A stretch of DNA of 64,000 nucleotides, taken from the NCBI GenBank assembly GCA_021495925.1, contig JAKEKT010000020.1, forward strand, positions 310,001 to 374,000, in the 5' to 3' direction. Shown in pieces: positions 53,501 through 64,000 of this stretch (positions within the stretch are counted from its first letter, which is position 1; the number at the start of each line of letters is the position of its first letter). The notes under the pieces are model-generated. The model was given only the letters and a program-made list of their open reading frames with translations. It was not told the DNA's origin and did no database searches. Origin of the DNA: Diplodia intermedia. Lineage: Eukaryota > Ascomycota > Dothideomycetes > Botryosphaeriales > Botryosphaeriaceae. Both the position numbers and the translations under genes were made by a program.

Positions 53501-56500
53501 ACCCGGGCTTGTTCGCCGTTTCGCGCCCACTCCTAGTTGCTATTATCGGCTCGAGTGTGCAGCCTTCCTAGCAAATACATACATGATTGCATACTCCACA
53601 ATATTGCCTCATCGACCTGGTGATCGTCTCCGCATGTGTTGCGTCGCATAATCGCCTCGCTTCCGCCCTGGCAGCGTCGTGTTGATTGCGCGGTGAGCCC
53701 GAAGGAATGCGGATGATGACTGCTCCGCATGACGGTGCTCATTATCACGCCAATTAAGGCCGGCGCATGAAGGTGCTCTGTATACCGTCTATTTTTGTCG
53801 CCTGAGGCCCCAGGCAGCTCCCAGATGCATGCCACCCCTGCGGGGTTTGGCAGCAGGGTGAGCTGCCTTGGCCATCAGCCTTATCGCGCGCATATTAATC
53901 ATTGCTTTCTTGGCCCCCCTCCCTTTCGCGCTGCACGCGCGGCACGATATTTCTCCGCTTAACTACGCGCATGCGCGATATGCGCCATCGCAGGAGCTTG
54001 TAGGCGAGGGCCCGGCGTGGTGCGGGCTGGCGGCGGCGGCACTCGACGCGTCCAGCAGCGGGAGAGCCCCTCATGCAATTTCATGCGCGCAGCGGCCTCT
54101 GCGGCCCATTCCATGCTCCTTTCGGGCCTCGTCGCCGTCACCGTCGAGCACAATCACCACGGCGGAGCCGCCTCCGGCCAGTGCGATGAGCGATTGGGCG
54201 GCTCGCACAGCCAACGACGTCCACGCCGGCGCCAGAGCGAGCAATGACAATGGCAACTTCCAGCAGCGCGCGAGACCCTTTCGTTAACCTCGGGGCGATC
54301 CCACAGCTTGCGGTCAGCCCACGCGCTTCTGCTCTCTTTCTCCACATCCTACGCCAAGGTCGCCCGGTGTTGCAACACAGCCTCGTTTGCTCGCTGGACC
54401 CCAATTATTTCGTCGCGCGCGGGCAATCGCGGCTGTCCATCAGCGCTGCTGGACGGCTCTCTACACCGCACTAGGCCTATACTCTAGGCAGAAACCGAAA
54501 GGCGGCCCGTTAGCTAGCCGTCGTGCCCGCCGTTTGCCCGTTGACGGAGCGGAGTCTTACTTGCTATGCTGCACACCGCCGTTCACCGCGATGCCTACTC
54601 TCTCGCCTCTCTAACCGCTTTTCGCGCGCGGCCCAAAAGCGCGGCCCCCGCAAAGTCGCGTAAGCCTCTTTTTCTTTCGTTTCTGCCAGAATACCCGCCC
54701 CCATCCGCGCCAATCCTTCCAACACGCGAGGTGCCGCAGCGGAAGTCACGCGTACACTTGATGTCACTCAAATCATGGGAGCATTGACGGGCACCCAACC
54801 TTAAACTCTCGCGCCGTACGCGTACCGCCGGCAGAGAAGAGAAGGGAAGGGAAGGGGAAAAAAAAAACGTACGGTGCCAAGGATCGTGGTGCCCACATCA
54901 TCCACACAAGCCCGTTTCTTCACAAAATATGCCCCGGCAGACGGAGAAGCGCGAGGGTATGTACCAGAGAGACTACTTGCCGTGACTCCACACCCACTCC
55001 ACACCCGCCGAAGAAGTAATCCCGGACCTAAGCAGGACCCTGATTGCTCCGGCCCTGCTGCGTGTGCGCGCGCGCGCCTGTGCTTTCCACCGCGCGGTAA
55101 TCATTCTTCCCTTCTTTCCCTTTCTCTTTCAATTTTACAAGCAATGGCCAAGCCCGAATCAAGACTTGGTGCGAGCAGCAGAGCCCGTCCTTGATTGGAT
55201 GGATATGCTCTCCGAAGCACCCTATCTATCCGGTGCTTGCCCCCTCTCCACCCCGAGCCGCAAACTTCCCATATCGTGAACTTGCCTCGGGCCGCGGCCA
55301 TCAGTACAGCAGCAGCAGATTATGTCCGCGCATGCGCGCGTGTGTGTGCGTGTGGACGTGGACGTGGACGTGGACGCGGACGCATAATCATCAACGCGTT
55401 ATTGCAGCCCACCCGGTTCAAAGAAAAAAGTCCCCACTCACTCACACACCCGGAATCAAAGCTTGCGGAGCTCAGAGACGACGACAGCCAGTCGCGTAGC
55501 ACACGTGGGCGCACCGCAAACGATAAGAAAAAGGCCGCAATTGTGGTAGCAACATAGGTATCTCCGCGGGATCGAGGACGAGCATGGAGAAAAACAGTGT
55601 AGTAGGTCGTCGTGTATCTTACAATACGGAGTACCCGACGCTTGTTTCCGCGCAGCGCCCACCCCCTCTCCCCTTGGCATCTAGTATAGCGATAACGACG
55701 ACGACCCTTCCCCGCAGTTGCGTGCGCGAACACCCCTACCCTATGTACCCTGCCCCATCTCTCTCTCTATCTATATATGGCGCCAAGACAAAGAGAACGC
55801 GAGTCCACGTCGACCGGCGACGACGACAAACAGGCCACGCGCTACCTACCCTCGCCTCCTCCTTCCCCTCTTTTATTTTATTCCTGCGTGTCTCAGGACC
55901 AGGGGGCAAGGCGGGCAACCTGGGGCAGCTTTCTATTCTGAAACCGCAGTCACGAACAGGGCAGGGGTGGTGTTGTCGATGCTCGATGGTGGGCTGGCGA
56001 TGGCGCCATATTTCGCGGGCGAGCGATTTAGGGAACCCGTACGGGTATGGCCTCACGACGAGGGGGAGGAGAATGAGGAAGGGGATAGGACGGGGGATTA
56101 TGGGGGGGAAAAAGGAGGGGGGAAGGTTGCGGTATGGGAGCGCAATGTGGCCCCCTTCCACCCTTCCCCCCCTGTTCGTCTTGTGCGGCAGCTGCAGGTG
56201 TTGCTCGTTTTAGATACAGCGCTGCGCTGCGCTGCATTATTGCTGCAGGAACATACGGCAGGAAGCGTGGCCTCATCTGGGGGCGGACGCAGGAAAGAGA
56301 CCAGGGGTGGGTGGCGTCTGTGTGGTGCATGTACATACGAGAAGGCTTGTTGGCCGAGCGTTGCTACGCCTCAGTGTGGCCAGGGACATTTCCATTTTTG
56401 GCAACGGTTTGAGGCTCTGCTGCCGTGTTGCAAGCGCGGTGTTGTTTTTGCTTTTTTTGGGCGAGAGGGGGCGGCGTGGCGGCGCAAGGGGAGTGGTGGG

Positions 56501-59500
56501 TGGAGTAAGCGATGATGGCGCTGTCAGCCAACGCAGACGTCAGAGACAAAGAGAGCGCAGCGGCACGACAGCAGAGCTGTGGGCGCGGAGAGGGGCGGGA
56601 GATGAAGGGGACGGATGGTGGAGAGGCTCGTGAGGCACCCTTTCGCTCTCCTTTTTTCGACATGAACTCCGAGAGACGGGCAGAAGAGGGTGCACGTGCC
56701 CACGGCGGCCGCAGCAATAGCGTGTTTGGGGTGCACGCTGGCGCCAGGCTGGTTCAAAAGAGGGGGCTATGGGAAAGAGCCGCAAGGTGAAACTCGGTAA
56801 TTTTCTAGAACGGCTGTGGAAGGACGCTCGGCCCTTCCTCCCCTTCCCCCACGACACGCATTGCGCACGACGGGCACGCAACGGCGACGCAGCCACGGCG
56901 CCGACCGGACGCTCGAGCCCGCCCGTTTGCCTCTTTTCAGGGGCTGGAGCCGTGTCGGTGTGGTGTGGGTTGACGGCATGGTTGACGATGCGCGCGTTGT
57001 ATGTGCGGACGCGCAGCCCAGATGGACACGGCGCTGTACGTGCGATGACGGGCAGCAAGGACGAGATCTTATCGCACTTGGCCGGTGTGCTGAGACAATT
57101 GGCCGTGTTGAGTGCGGGTAAGCGAGAGGATGGCACGATGCTGATATGGTGCTTCGCTTCGCTTCCGCTATCGAAAGAGGCGGAGGCACGATTGAGATCG
57201 CCGTCAATATCCCTAGCATTTTGGAAGCCCGCTGGCGCTTTGGAATTACGTCGACGCGCGCAGCAGTGAGTCAAGCGGCCCACGGTCTCCACCGCGCTGA
57301 TTGGCATCGGGCGGCGGACTGGAAATTGACGGTGTTGTTCTTTGCGATGGATCCCCAATGCAGGCGGTGAGTGACCGCTCGGGCGATCATGATTGCTGTG
57401 AAGCGAGGGCGTGGTGATGGTGTTGTGTCAGGGCGTGCCGGGTAGCCGCTCGCATGATTCAGCTGTGGGGAGGGGGATGATTTCATACATCGTGAGAACG
57501 CGGGCCGAGTATTGGCGGACATTGCCGCGTGGTGTTGGTTCGTCCGCGTCGGGTGCAGAGAGCCGAACACGGGCGAGTCCGAGGCTGGGGTGCTTTGCTG
57601 GTCAGGTGGGCGGGCGTGCATCGAGAGAGGCGGTGTTCGCGCGAGTGAGCTGTAAGCGCCTGATGCCGGCGGAGATCATTGTTGGGATTGATGAGTACGG
57701 GCTCACGGGCAGTCCAATTCCGGCCTCGCCGAGCGGCCCCCACCACTGACGGGCTGTCACCTTTTTTTCTGCCGTTGGTGCCGCTCTGCCCTGTCCGCTT
57801 CCGTGCTGCCCTGCGTCCGTGAGCCGCCCGCGATGACGATGATCCCCGCAACACCATCAGCTCGCGCTGCCAGCCTTGCGCAGATTGCTGGCTTCTTCCA
57901 CCGCCGCTTCTAGCGCGCGGCAGGGCGTCGCGTCCCACCGCGTCAGATCGCCGCGCCGCGAGGCCTCGTGACTGCGCGACCCTGGCGCACGACGCCGGGA
58001 AAGATGGAGATGCACCACGCGTGACGGCAGACGGCAGACGGCAGGCGGCGCTTCCTTCACCGCAGCACTCACCGCCGACCGCAATCCCACGGTGTCACAG
58101 GCGCCCGCTGCTGCTGCTGCGAGGCGGAAGCGCCGGACAGGGCTGTCACAGACTCTCCGCCCATGATGAGGGCACCGCAAAACTTTTCCCTGTTCCCACC
58201 CGCGCGCATCTTCCTGATCTCATCTCTTGTGCTCGCATCACCAACCCGATGCTTTTTCGTCGCCGCTTGGCGCGAGCCATGTGGAGATCCCAACCACCCG
58301 GTTGCCTTGCCCGCCCGTGCCAAGCCGACGACGGCGACTGCAACGGCGGCTAACACGGGCGACGCCAGCCAAACTCGCCGACTGCTGTCCGGAAGTGGGC
58401 AGCTCCAATGCGACCCTGCGAGCACCGCCGGCGGTCGTGCCAGCCCGTGCTGCTGCGATGCGCCGAGCACAAGAAGCAAAACAGACCCGGGCTGTCCGAC
58501 GCAGGGCGAGCAAAAGAAAGGACGTCATGCACGACGAAAGAGCAAGGCTGGGACATGCAGGTGACGACCCGAGGTGCCACAGGTGCTCGCGCAGCCCTCT
58601 CTCTCTCGGCTCCGACATTGCGGAAACGAGAACGTGGACGGGCGCCATGTCTCGCATGCAGCGGCTGCGCAGGTGTGCGCTGCTTGGCGCGTGTGCGATG
58701 GGCTGAGCCCGATGACTTCATCCGATTTTTTTCTTTTCTGCCGACAGATCAATAATGGGGTTCGTATCGCGGACGGTGCGGTGAGTTTGAAAAGAGAGCG
58801 CGATGCGGCGGGCATTGGCGCGCGTGCCGCTTGCGGACGGCCTTGGAGGGCGCGTGAGGCTTGCCGTCGATCATGCTGATGGCTGCATAATTTCTCTGGC
58901 CTCGCGCGCCGCCATGCACAACCCTTTGTTTTGCATTTGCCGCTTGCGGCATTGTTGTTGATTTGCCGTTTCGGGCCACTGGCCATGTCTGCGCCTCTTC
59001 GCTGTGGCTGAGGAGCTGCTCTGACGTCGGCCTTCGTGAGCCGCGACGTCTCAAGACGAAGGCCCCCCAGACCCACCGCGCTGAGACGCGTCTTTGCGCG
59101 AGCCCGGCGACTCTGTATTTCCACCGCGCCGTCCTCCTTTCCCGCCCCCAGCACCCAGCTCCTCGCCATTGACGAGCGAGCCTCAGGATACCCCTGAGCT
59201 GTGGCGAAACACGATCACGATCACGATCCGGAAGTCTGGTACATACCTGTTTCGTAAGGATTCAGCCGCATGTCTGTGCTTTCGAGAATTCGCACCGTGC
59301 CCCAACGCCGCCGACTTCATATCGTGCGTCACTCCCGCCCGCCGCCGCGCAACTCGCTCCTGACGGGTAGCTGCGGGAGGAAGGCGAGGCTGGGAGATCG
59401 TGGGGACAGGCTGTGATCTGGCGCCTCCGCTGACCGGTAGCTTTAGCAGTGACGAAAGTGGTAATTTGACATGCTCCTTGCGTCCGCTATCATCGCACAG

Positions 59501-61366
59501 CCACTTACGTATCGTCGGGTGCCTCAACACTAGAGATAGATGCCAAAAATACAGCTCCGTCATCCCAGTCCAGCTGTTTCCCATGCCCATGGGCACGTGC
59601 GGATGGCAAATCGCCGTCAGGAGCAGCTGGGTGCTCGAGTTGATGCGATTAGGCTGGACATGGCGAAACTTGCGGCATCTGACAACTTCGGGTTAGCTTA
59701 GCATAAAGTCGGATATCCCGTGTATAATCTACCTCTTACTGTCTGTCCTCCATCAATAGCGTCCCGTTGCCTCACTAGCTCCATCGTCATCGGTTGCAGC
59801 TACATTTGCCATCTGGAGCTAGCGTCTAGTTCCTCGTCTACGATATATCGATGCGCGATTGGTCGATTGGCACCATCTTCGTGACTGTGAGGGAACTCGC
59901 CATAACAGTTGAACGATTGTCATGGAAAACTCAAATAAAGCGGCCGTCTGGGGCGACACATCATCGCACTGACGATTGCAAGAGTCGACCGAAGAGCTGA
60001 CTTCAACATATGTCAGACGCACCGCAAAGTAACTTTACGTGAAACGACGCAAGCAACCCAACACCCACATACCGCCTTTACCGCCGCAAGCAAAACGCGG
60101 GGTTTGGTGGTTGGGCTCCAACGCTGCTTACAAACAAGCAAACCACCACCGCTACCCCGCCTTTTCCAGCTGCCACAGTTCCAGCCACAATCGGTTTACC
60201 TGCAACGTTGGGAGAAAAAAGTTTAAGCCAGATCGATAAGGTTCGTTAAACTTTGCCTCAGAGGGAAGGAAAGACGAAAAGACGCGGCATGTAGAAACCC
60301 GGTATCGCGCGCGCGGCTGGCTCCCCCGCTTCCTTCACATGTCGGCGGGCCCCCCACGACCAACCACTTCCCACCCACTCTCGCACCTACCGCCTCCCGC
60401 GCGCGGCTGAGATTTAAACTTCACCACCACAATGCTCGACGAGTCCAGACCTACGCGTCAGTAGTAGTAATAGTAGTGTAGTATAGAGCAAGAAAAACAA
60501 AAGGTTCCCGTCATCCTTCCTCTCGCTCCCTGTTAGCAGGAACCAAAAAACAAAAAAGCGCAACCATCATTGGCCACGCCCTATTGAGAAAAAGCACTAC
60601 CCTGCAGCCGCTGTCAGCTTTTTCCCACAAAAAGAAAGTTGATGTGCAAAAGGAAGGAAAACTAGCGACGGATTTCCTTTTGATGTTGTTGCGCGCAAGA
60701 AAGAAAAAGCAACAATAGTAGCTTTGATGGCGACACTTGCCGACGCGGGCAACAGAAAGGGTACGTAGGAGCAATAATTTGGTGGAACGAACGAATCCTA
60801 TTCCAGAGTTTCCTCCCCACACATATGTACAATCTCCACAACGGATCGACGCCTTGGCCGGAAAGGGTAACCTTTGCCAGAGTCCGCCCCAAAAAACTAA
60901 AAAGATGCGCCCCGGACCCGTCCCCTCGGGGCGCACCATGGCACCGGTCTAGCAAGCGAAAGCGAATTGGCTGCGGCAAATCCATCCGAGCGACACACAC
61001 ACGGGATAAAGGCGGTCAAGAGGGAAGCGGGAAGGAAAAAGAAAAAAGCAACTGCCTGATTCGGCAATGATAGCGAGTAGCGGTAGCAGTTGGCAGTTGT
61101 TGGCAGTCTACCCCACCAATGCCCCCCCTCCCCCATCCCAAAAAAACGCCATGTTGATGCCGTGCCGCTAAAACCCACAATTCCCATCCCGTCAATTCCC
61201 ATGTCGAGGACCGGAATTCCATCGTCCCCCATCGAGCCGTCTGCAGATCCTTTTTCCTTTTTCCCAACCGCCACCCCCACCCACACCCTCCCTGCTGCAA
61301 TTCCCTCAACGGCATCAATCAGTCATCAAAGCCCGCCCCACCCTCGGCCACCCACACAAGCTTTCT
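53501..61366. other. Gene desert, right part
   Basis: About 7.9 kb with no credible protein gene. A second TATA-like site (CTATATATGG, 55771-55780) follows a CT run, and 60415-60463 shows ATTTAAAC, a short A/C-rich leader and a 10-codon frame. Simple repeats: (GTGGAC)n at 55352-55381, G/A runs near 56098-56125, AGT-rich repeats at 60461-60483. The last 300 bp should be the 3' flank of the minus-strand gene ending at 61367. Confidence 0.55.
55352..55381 (+). repeat. (GTGGAC)n hexanucleotide repeat
   Basis: Four perfect GTGGAC units and one GCGGAC variant, directly after a GT/GC-rich stretch; simple tandem repeat in noncoding DNA. Confidence 0.85.
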
Positions 61367-64000
61367 TCACCGGTCAGTAACCGCACTTCCAGCCCGACTG
61401 CCACCAGGCCTAGACCTGTTCTTGCGTTGCTCCTTGTACAAGGCAAACATAGTCTTTGGCTTCGGCTTGTCGCCCTTAGCGTTGCTGCTACCGCCACCTG
61501 CCGAACTGACCGGGGGCGGGGGAGCGGGCATGCCGTTCGGGCGCTTCTCGTTGGCAGCAGCTGTAGATGGTGCCGGCGTGCCGTTGCCGCTGCTATTGTT
61601 CTTCTTGTTGTTGTTGATCTTGGGGTTCTTGACGAGTCCTGTCGTAGTCACGCCTGCCCCAGCACGCGGGGGACCCGTCGGAATCGACGACGGCTTGTTG
61701 GGCGCGGGACGGGCTGACGACGCAAGCGCTGCTTTTGCGGATGCCGCCGAAGCTGCTGGAGCGGGATCAGGAGGAGGTCTGTTTTGGCCTGGGCCTCTGG
61801 GCGGCTGCTGGGCCGTGGCAGCGGGTGGCTTGGGCGACGGCCCAGGAGCGGGAGCGGGTGCGGCCTGAAGCGGCCTTCGAGGTAGCGGATGCGCGATGGA
61901 AGTAACCGGCGGCGGAGCATCATTGGTTGCGGGTGAAGGTCCCGTGGCCGGGAACGCGGTCGAAGGAGTAGCCAGCTGTTTCGCGCTGTGCTGAAGTGGC
62001 GAACCGGTTGACCCATGCGGTTGGTTGTAGGCATTTTTGCGCCAGCGCTGTCGCTTGGACCCTCTGGGGCGAAAGTTGTCTCGGCCTCGTGGAGAGCTGT
62101 CATTGAGCGGGGAAAATGTGGAAGGTGGGCCCCTCTCTGCTGCGGGATCGATGCGCGAGATGTTGGGATGAATTGCTGATCTCAAGGGTCTGCCCTGCTC
62201 AGCAAAGTATTTCTCTAGCTTGGCTGGGTTCATGACTCCTCTCGTAAACTGGGGCCCGGGAATTGCGTCCACATAGTACTTAGACCACGGGAGAGGATCA
62301 ATGCCTTCGTCGGCGCACTCATCGGTGTAACTCTTGAAGTCCCTTCTCGACCTGACAATGTAATCATCCCATAGAAACGGGTGGAGGCCCAGTTCCATCC
62401 TGCGCAACGAGTCCAATTGACAGCAGAGGTTCTCAAAATGCTTGCGGTTTCCGGTGTACTCAGGATAAGCCTGGCAGAATTGGTCAAATGTGTCATTCGG
62501 CTTTGTGGCACCGGGATCCTTGCGAGGTGGCTCGGTTTGCCCGAGATCTGTCGGTCCTACTTCGTCGACTTTCGGAACTGGCTGTATCGCGTCGACACCA
62601 CCAGGAGAGTATACCAAAGCGTCATTAGCCACAACTTGCTGAGGCCCTGTGGTGGATGCTGCTTTTTCCTCCGCGAGAGAGGGCGTTGTCAAATCACCAG
62701 GAGGGTTCACTGGAGCATCGTTCGCCGCGATGTGCTGTGAGTCTGTGATGGGCAACGTCTTCTTCTCCGCGAAGAGTGGCGTGGTCGAACGAGCAGGAGT
62801 CCTGACGCTGTCGGCAATGCCAAAATCTGTTTGTGGAATACTCCGGGCCCCATTGTGCGGTGGTTTTGAGTGACCGAGTAGCACTGTTTCCTCGACATGT
62901 GTAGTGTCTTCAGGCGCGCTCGTACGTTGAGCTTCAGCGGCGGCAGAACCAGTTGCAGAATCTTGGAATTGTCCTTCAAGGGGGACATCTATGTCCATGG
63001 CGTCAGGAGAAACAGGTTTCGAAATGGCATCTGTTTGCATGGGTGACGATGGTGGCTGGTCATCCTCCTCAACGACTTCAGTCTTGACCTTCACAGGGGT
63101 GTTGACTCTGGAGGTGCTCGAGTTCGTGTCATTTGATATCAGTCCCCGCATGCCGGAGGTGGAAGGTTGGCGTGGCTGTGACCCACTGCCAGTATTCGGC
63201 TCTTCCTGAGCGGGTTCCTTTTTCACTTTTACAGAATACTTGGTGCTCCGTGCGCTGAGAGAACGCGCTGGTGAGGTGCTGACTTCAGATTCAGCCCGGT
63301 TAGAGGCAGAAGACGCGGAACCTTGGCGGTGAGACCCATGGCTAGGACCAACCAAATTTTCTCCGTTGGTGAAGAATTGACGCCTCACATCGCGCAGACG
63401 AGCAGAAGGATCCTGTGACATGGGCGGGTCTTGACTGAAGTGAAAATTGCTATGAGACTTTTTGGCGCGCTTGCGGGACTCATGCGGAGGTGATGGAGAT
63501 TGCGCTTCCCGCTTTATGGGTGGGTCCTTGGAACGGTGAGAGCCTTCTGTAGCGGATGTCCTACGTTGCGAAGTTCCTTCACGTCGCACCGTAGGGCTGG
63601 CAGTGGTATTCCGGTTTCGAGGTGAAAGTGAAGCTAGGGGTTGTCGCTGCGACGACCGACTAGCCTGCTCATTCTGGATCTGTCGTTCCACCATTGCGTC
63701 CTCTTGATCTGGGATCGATATCCTGCTCTCAGCACTGCCGTCGTATGTGAACACCTGTTGAGTTCTGTGCTGAGGCGCATCTGCGACCTCATACGAGCAT
63801 GATATGACCGGTGCTGAGGATGAGATGTTGTGCTCGTCACATGGCGGTGGTCGGGGCGGCTGTGTCACGGGCAAGGTCACGCCCGATATGGATGAAGTCG
63901 TCATCTGCAAGGGTCGAGGGGTTTCTGGAAGGTGCAAATGCGTGTAAGGCCTTCCAGATGAGGAGACATGCCGTGACATCCGGTTGAAAGTGTCGCCCTT
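61367..64000 (-). CDS. Large, mostly disordered protein with one conserved-looking module; may continue beyond the right edge
   Basis: An uninterrupted frame from ATG 63979 to TGA 61367 encodes 870 residues, and it stays open to the edge (KGDTFNR before the Met), so the true start may lie outside. The first 480 residues are Ser/Pro/Glu-rich and disordered, with basic nuclear-localisation-type patches (ESRKRAKKSH) and repeated KVKKEP / VKVKTEVVEE segments that resemble sumoylation-type contexts. Residues about 490-595 form a compact module: DTFDQFCQAYPEYTGNRKHF, LHPFLWDDYIVRSRRDFKSY, DPLPWSKYYVDAIPGPQFTR. After that come an Arg-rich patch (RPRGSKRQRWRKNAY) and a Pro/Ala/Gly-rich tail with NNNKKNNSSGN. 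I do not recognise the module's family name. A nuclear or chromatin-related role is inference from the NLS and charge patterns only. Confidence 0.8.
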   Translation of the reverse strand, partial: KGDTFNRMSRHVSSSGRPYTHLHLPETPRPLQMTTSSISGVTLPVTQPPRPPPCDEHNISSSAPVISCSYEVADAPQHRTQQVFTYDGSAESRISIPDQEDAMVERQIQNEQASRSSQRQPLASLSPRNRNTTASPTVRREGTSQRRTSATEGSHRSKDPPIKREAQSPSPPHESRKRAKKSHSNFHFSQDPPMSQDPSARLRDVRRQFFTNGENLVGPSHGSHRQGSASSASNRAESEVSTSPARSLSARSTKYSVKVKKEPAQEEPNTGSGSQPRQPSTSGMRGLISNDTNSSTSRVNTPVKVKTEVVEEDDQPPSSPMQTDAISKPVSPDAMDIDVPLEGQFQDSATGSAAAEAQRTSAPEDTTHVEETVLLGHSKPPHNGARSIPQTDFGIADSVRTPARSTTPLFAEKKTLPITDSQHIAANDAPVNPPGDLTTPSLAEEKAASTTGPQQVVANDALVYSPGGVDAIQPVPKVDEVGPTDLGQTEPPRKDPGATKPNDTFDQFCQAYPEYTGNRKHFENLCCQLDSLRRMELGLHPFLWDDYIVRSRRDFKSYTDECADEGIDPLPWSKYYVDAIPGPQFTRGVMNPAKLEKYFAEQGRPLRSAIHPNISRIDPAAERGPPSTFSPLNDSSPRGRDNFRPRGSKRQRWRKNAYNQPHGSTGSPLQHSAKQLATPSTAFPATGPSPATNDAPPPVTSIAHPLPRRPLQAAPAPAPGPSPKPPAATAQQPPRGPGQNRPPPDPAPAASAASAKAALASSARPAPNKPSSIPTGPPRAGAGVTTTGLVKNPKINNNKKNNSSGNGTPAPSTAAANEKRPNGMPAPPPPVSSAGGGSSNAKGDKPKPKTMFALYKEQRKNRSRPGGSRAGSAVTDR

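Noticed and set aside
56540..57358. 272-codon minus-strand frame in the desert
   Set aside because: No recognisable domain, abundant Arg/Ser/Pro/His, and competing frames on the opposite strand; not distinguishable from chance.
44100..61366. Desert as a classical AT-rich regional centromere or RIPed transposon graveyard
   Set aside because: The interval is GC-rich with plentiful CpG and no long repeated segments seen by eye. A non-AT-rich centromere cannot be excluded by sequence alone.
61090..61380. 96-codon plus-strand Pro/Ser-rich frame overlapping the 3' end of the last gene
   Set aside because: It lies in the expected 3' flank of the minus-strand gene, is low complexity and overlaps that gene's stop codon.

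Overview
The window is from a filamentous ascomycete (Pezizomycotina). Evidence: short 50-60 nt introns with GTRAGT-type donors and CTAAY/TAG ends, and a gene set typical of that group (Pil1-type eisosome protein, ERG9 squalene synthase, Clr5-domain and Helo-like ankyrin proteins, SAM37, NBS1). A dothideomycete is my best guess, but only an inference. Base composition is GC-rich, CpG is abundant, and no AT-rich RIP-degraded transposon is visible.

Layout. 1-9.4 kb, all minus strand: the 5' part of an ABCC (MRP/YCF1-like) transporter cut by the left edge, a five-exon eisosome core protein (PIL1), and a seven-or-more-exon MFS sugar porter. 11.5-21.3 kb, all plus strand: a Helo-like/TPR/ankyrin protein, squalene synthase ERG9, translation factor eIF4E, and a DnaJ plus DnaJ-X cochaperone. 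22.9-30 kb: a minus-strand DHA1-like MFS transporter, a signal-peptide/single-TM protein of unknown family, an ER FKBP (FKBP2) ending in RDEL, a small mitochondrial-type protein, and an IRC21-like cytochrome b5-fold protein. 30.4-33.5 kb: the NBS1/Xrs2 homologue of the MRN complex. 34.4-40.7 kb, minus strand: two neighbouring related C2H2 zinc-finger proteins and a 1125-residue Clr5-ankyrin protein. 41-44.1 kb: the SAM37/metaxin subunit of the mitochondrial SAM complex, divergent from a conserved unknown protein whose large intron holds a long hairpin. 44.1-61.4 kb: about 17.3 kb with no credible protein gene, lying between two convergent genes. 61.4-64 kb: a large mostly disordered minus-strand protein reaching the right edge.

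The genes are mostly unrelated housekeeping and transport functions; no secondary-metabolite cluster or operon-like logic is seen. Items most worth a second look are the 17-kb GC-rich gene desert (with an orphan promoter and leader near 52.4-52.7 kb), the intronic hairpin at 43.25-43.36 kb, the zinc-finger pair beside a Clr5-ankyrin gene, the Helo-like/TPR/ankyrin protein that has no NTPase domain, and the unknown membrane protein at 25.6-27.6 kb. Exon borders below were worked out by hand from splice consensus, phase and protein continuity. No transcript data were available.
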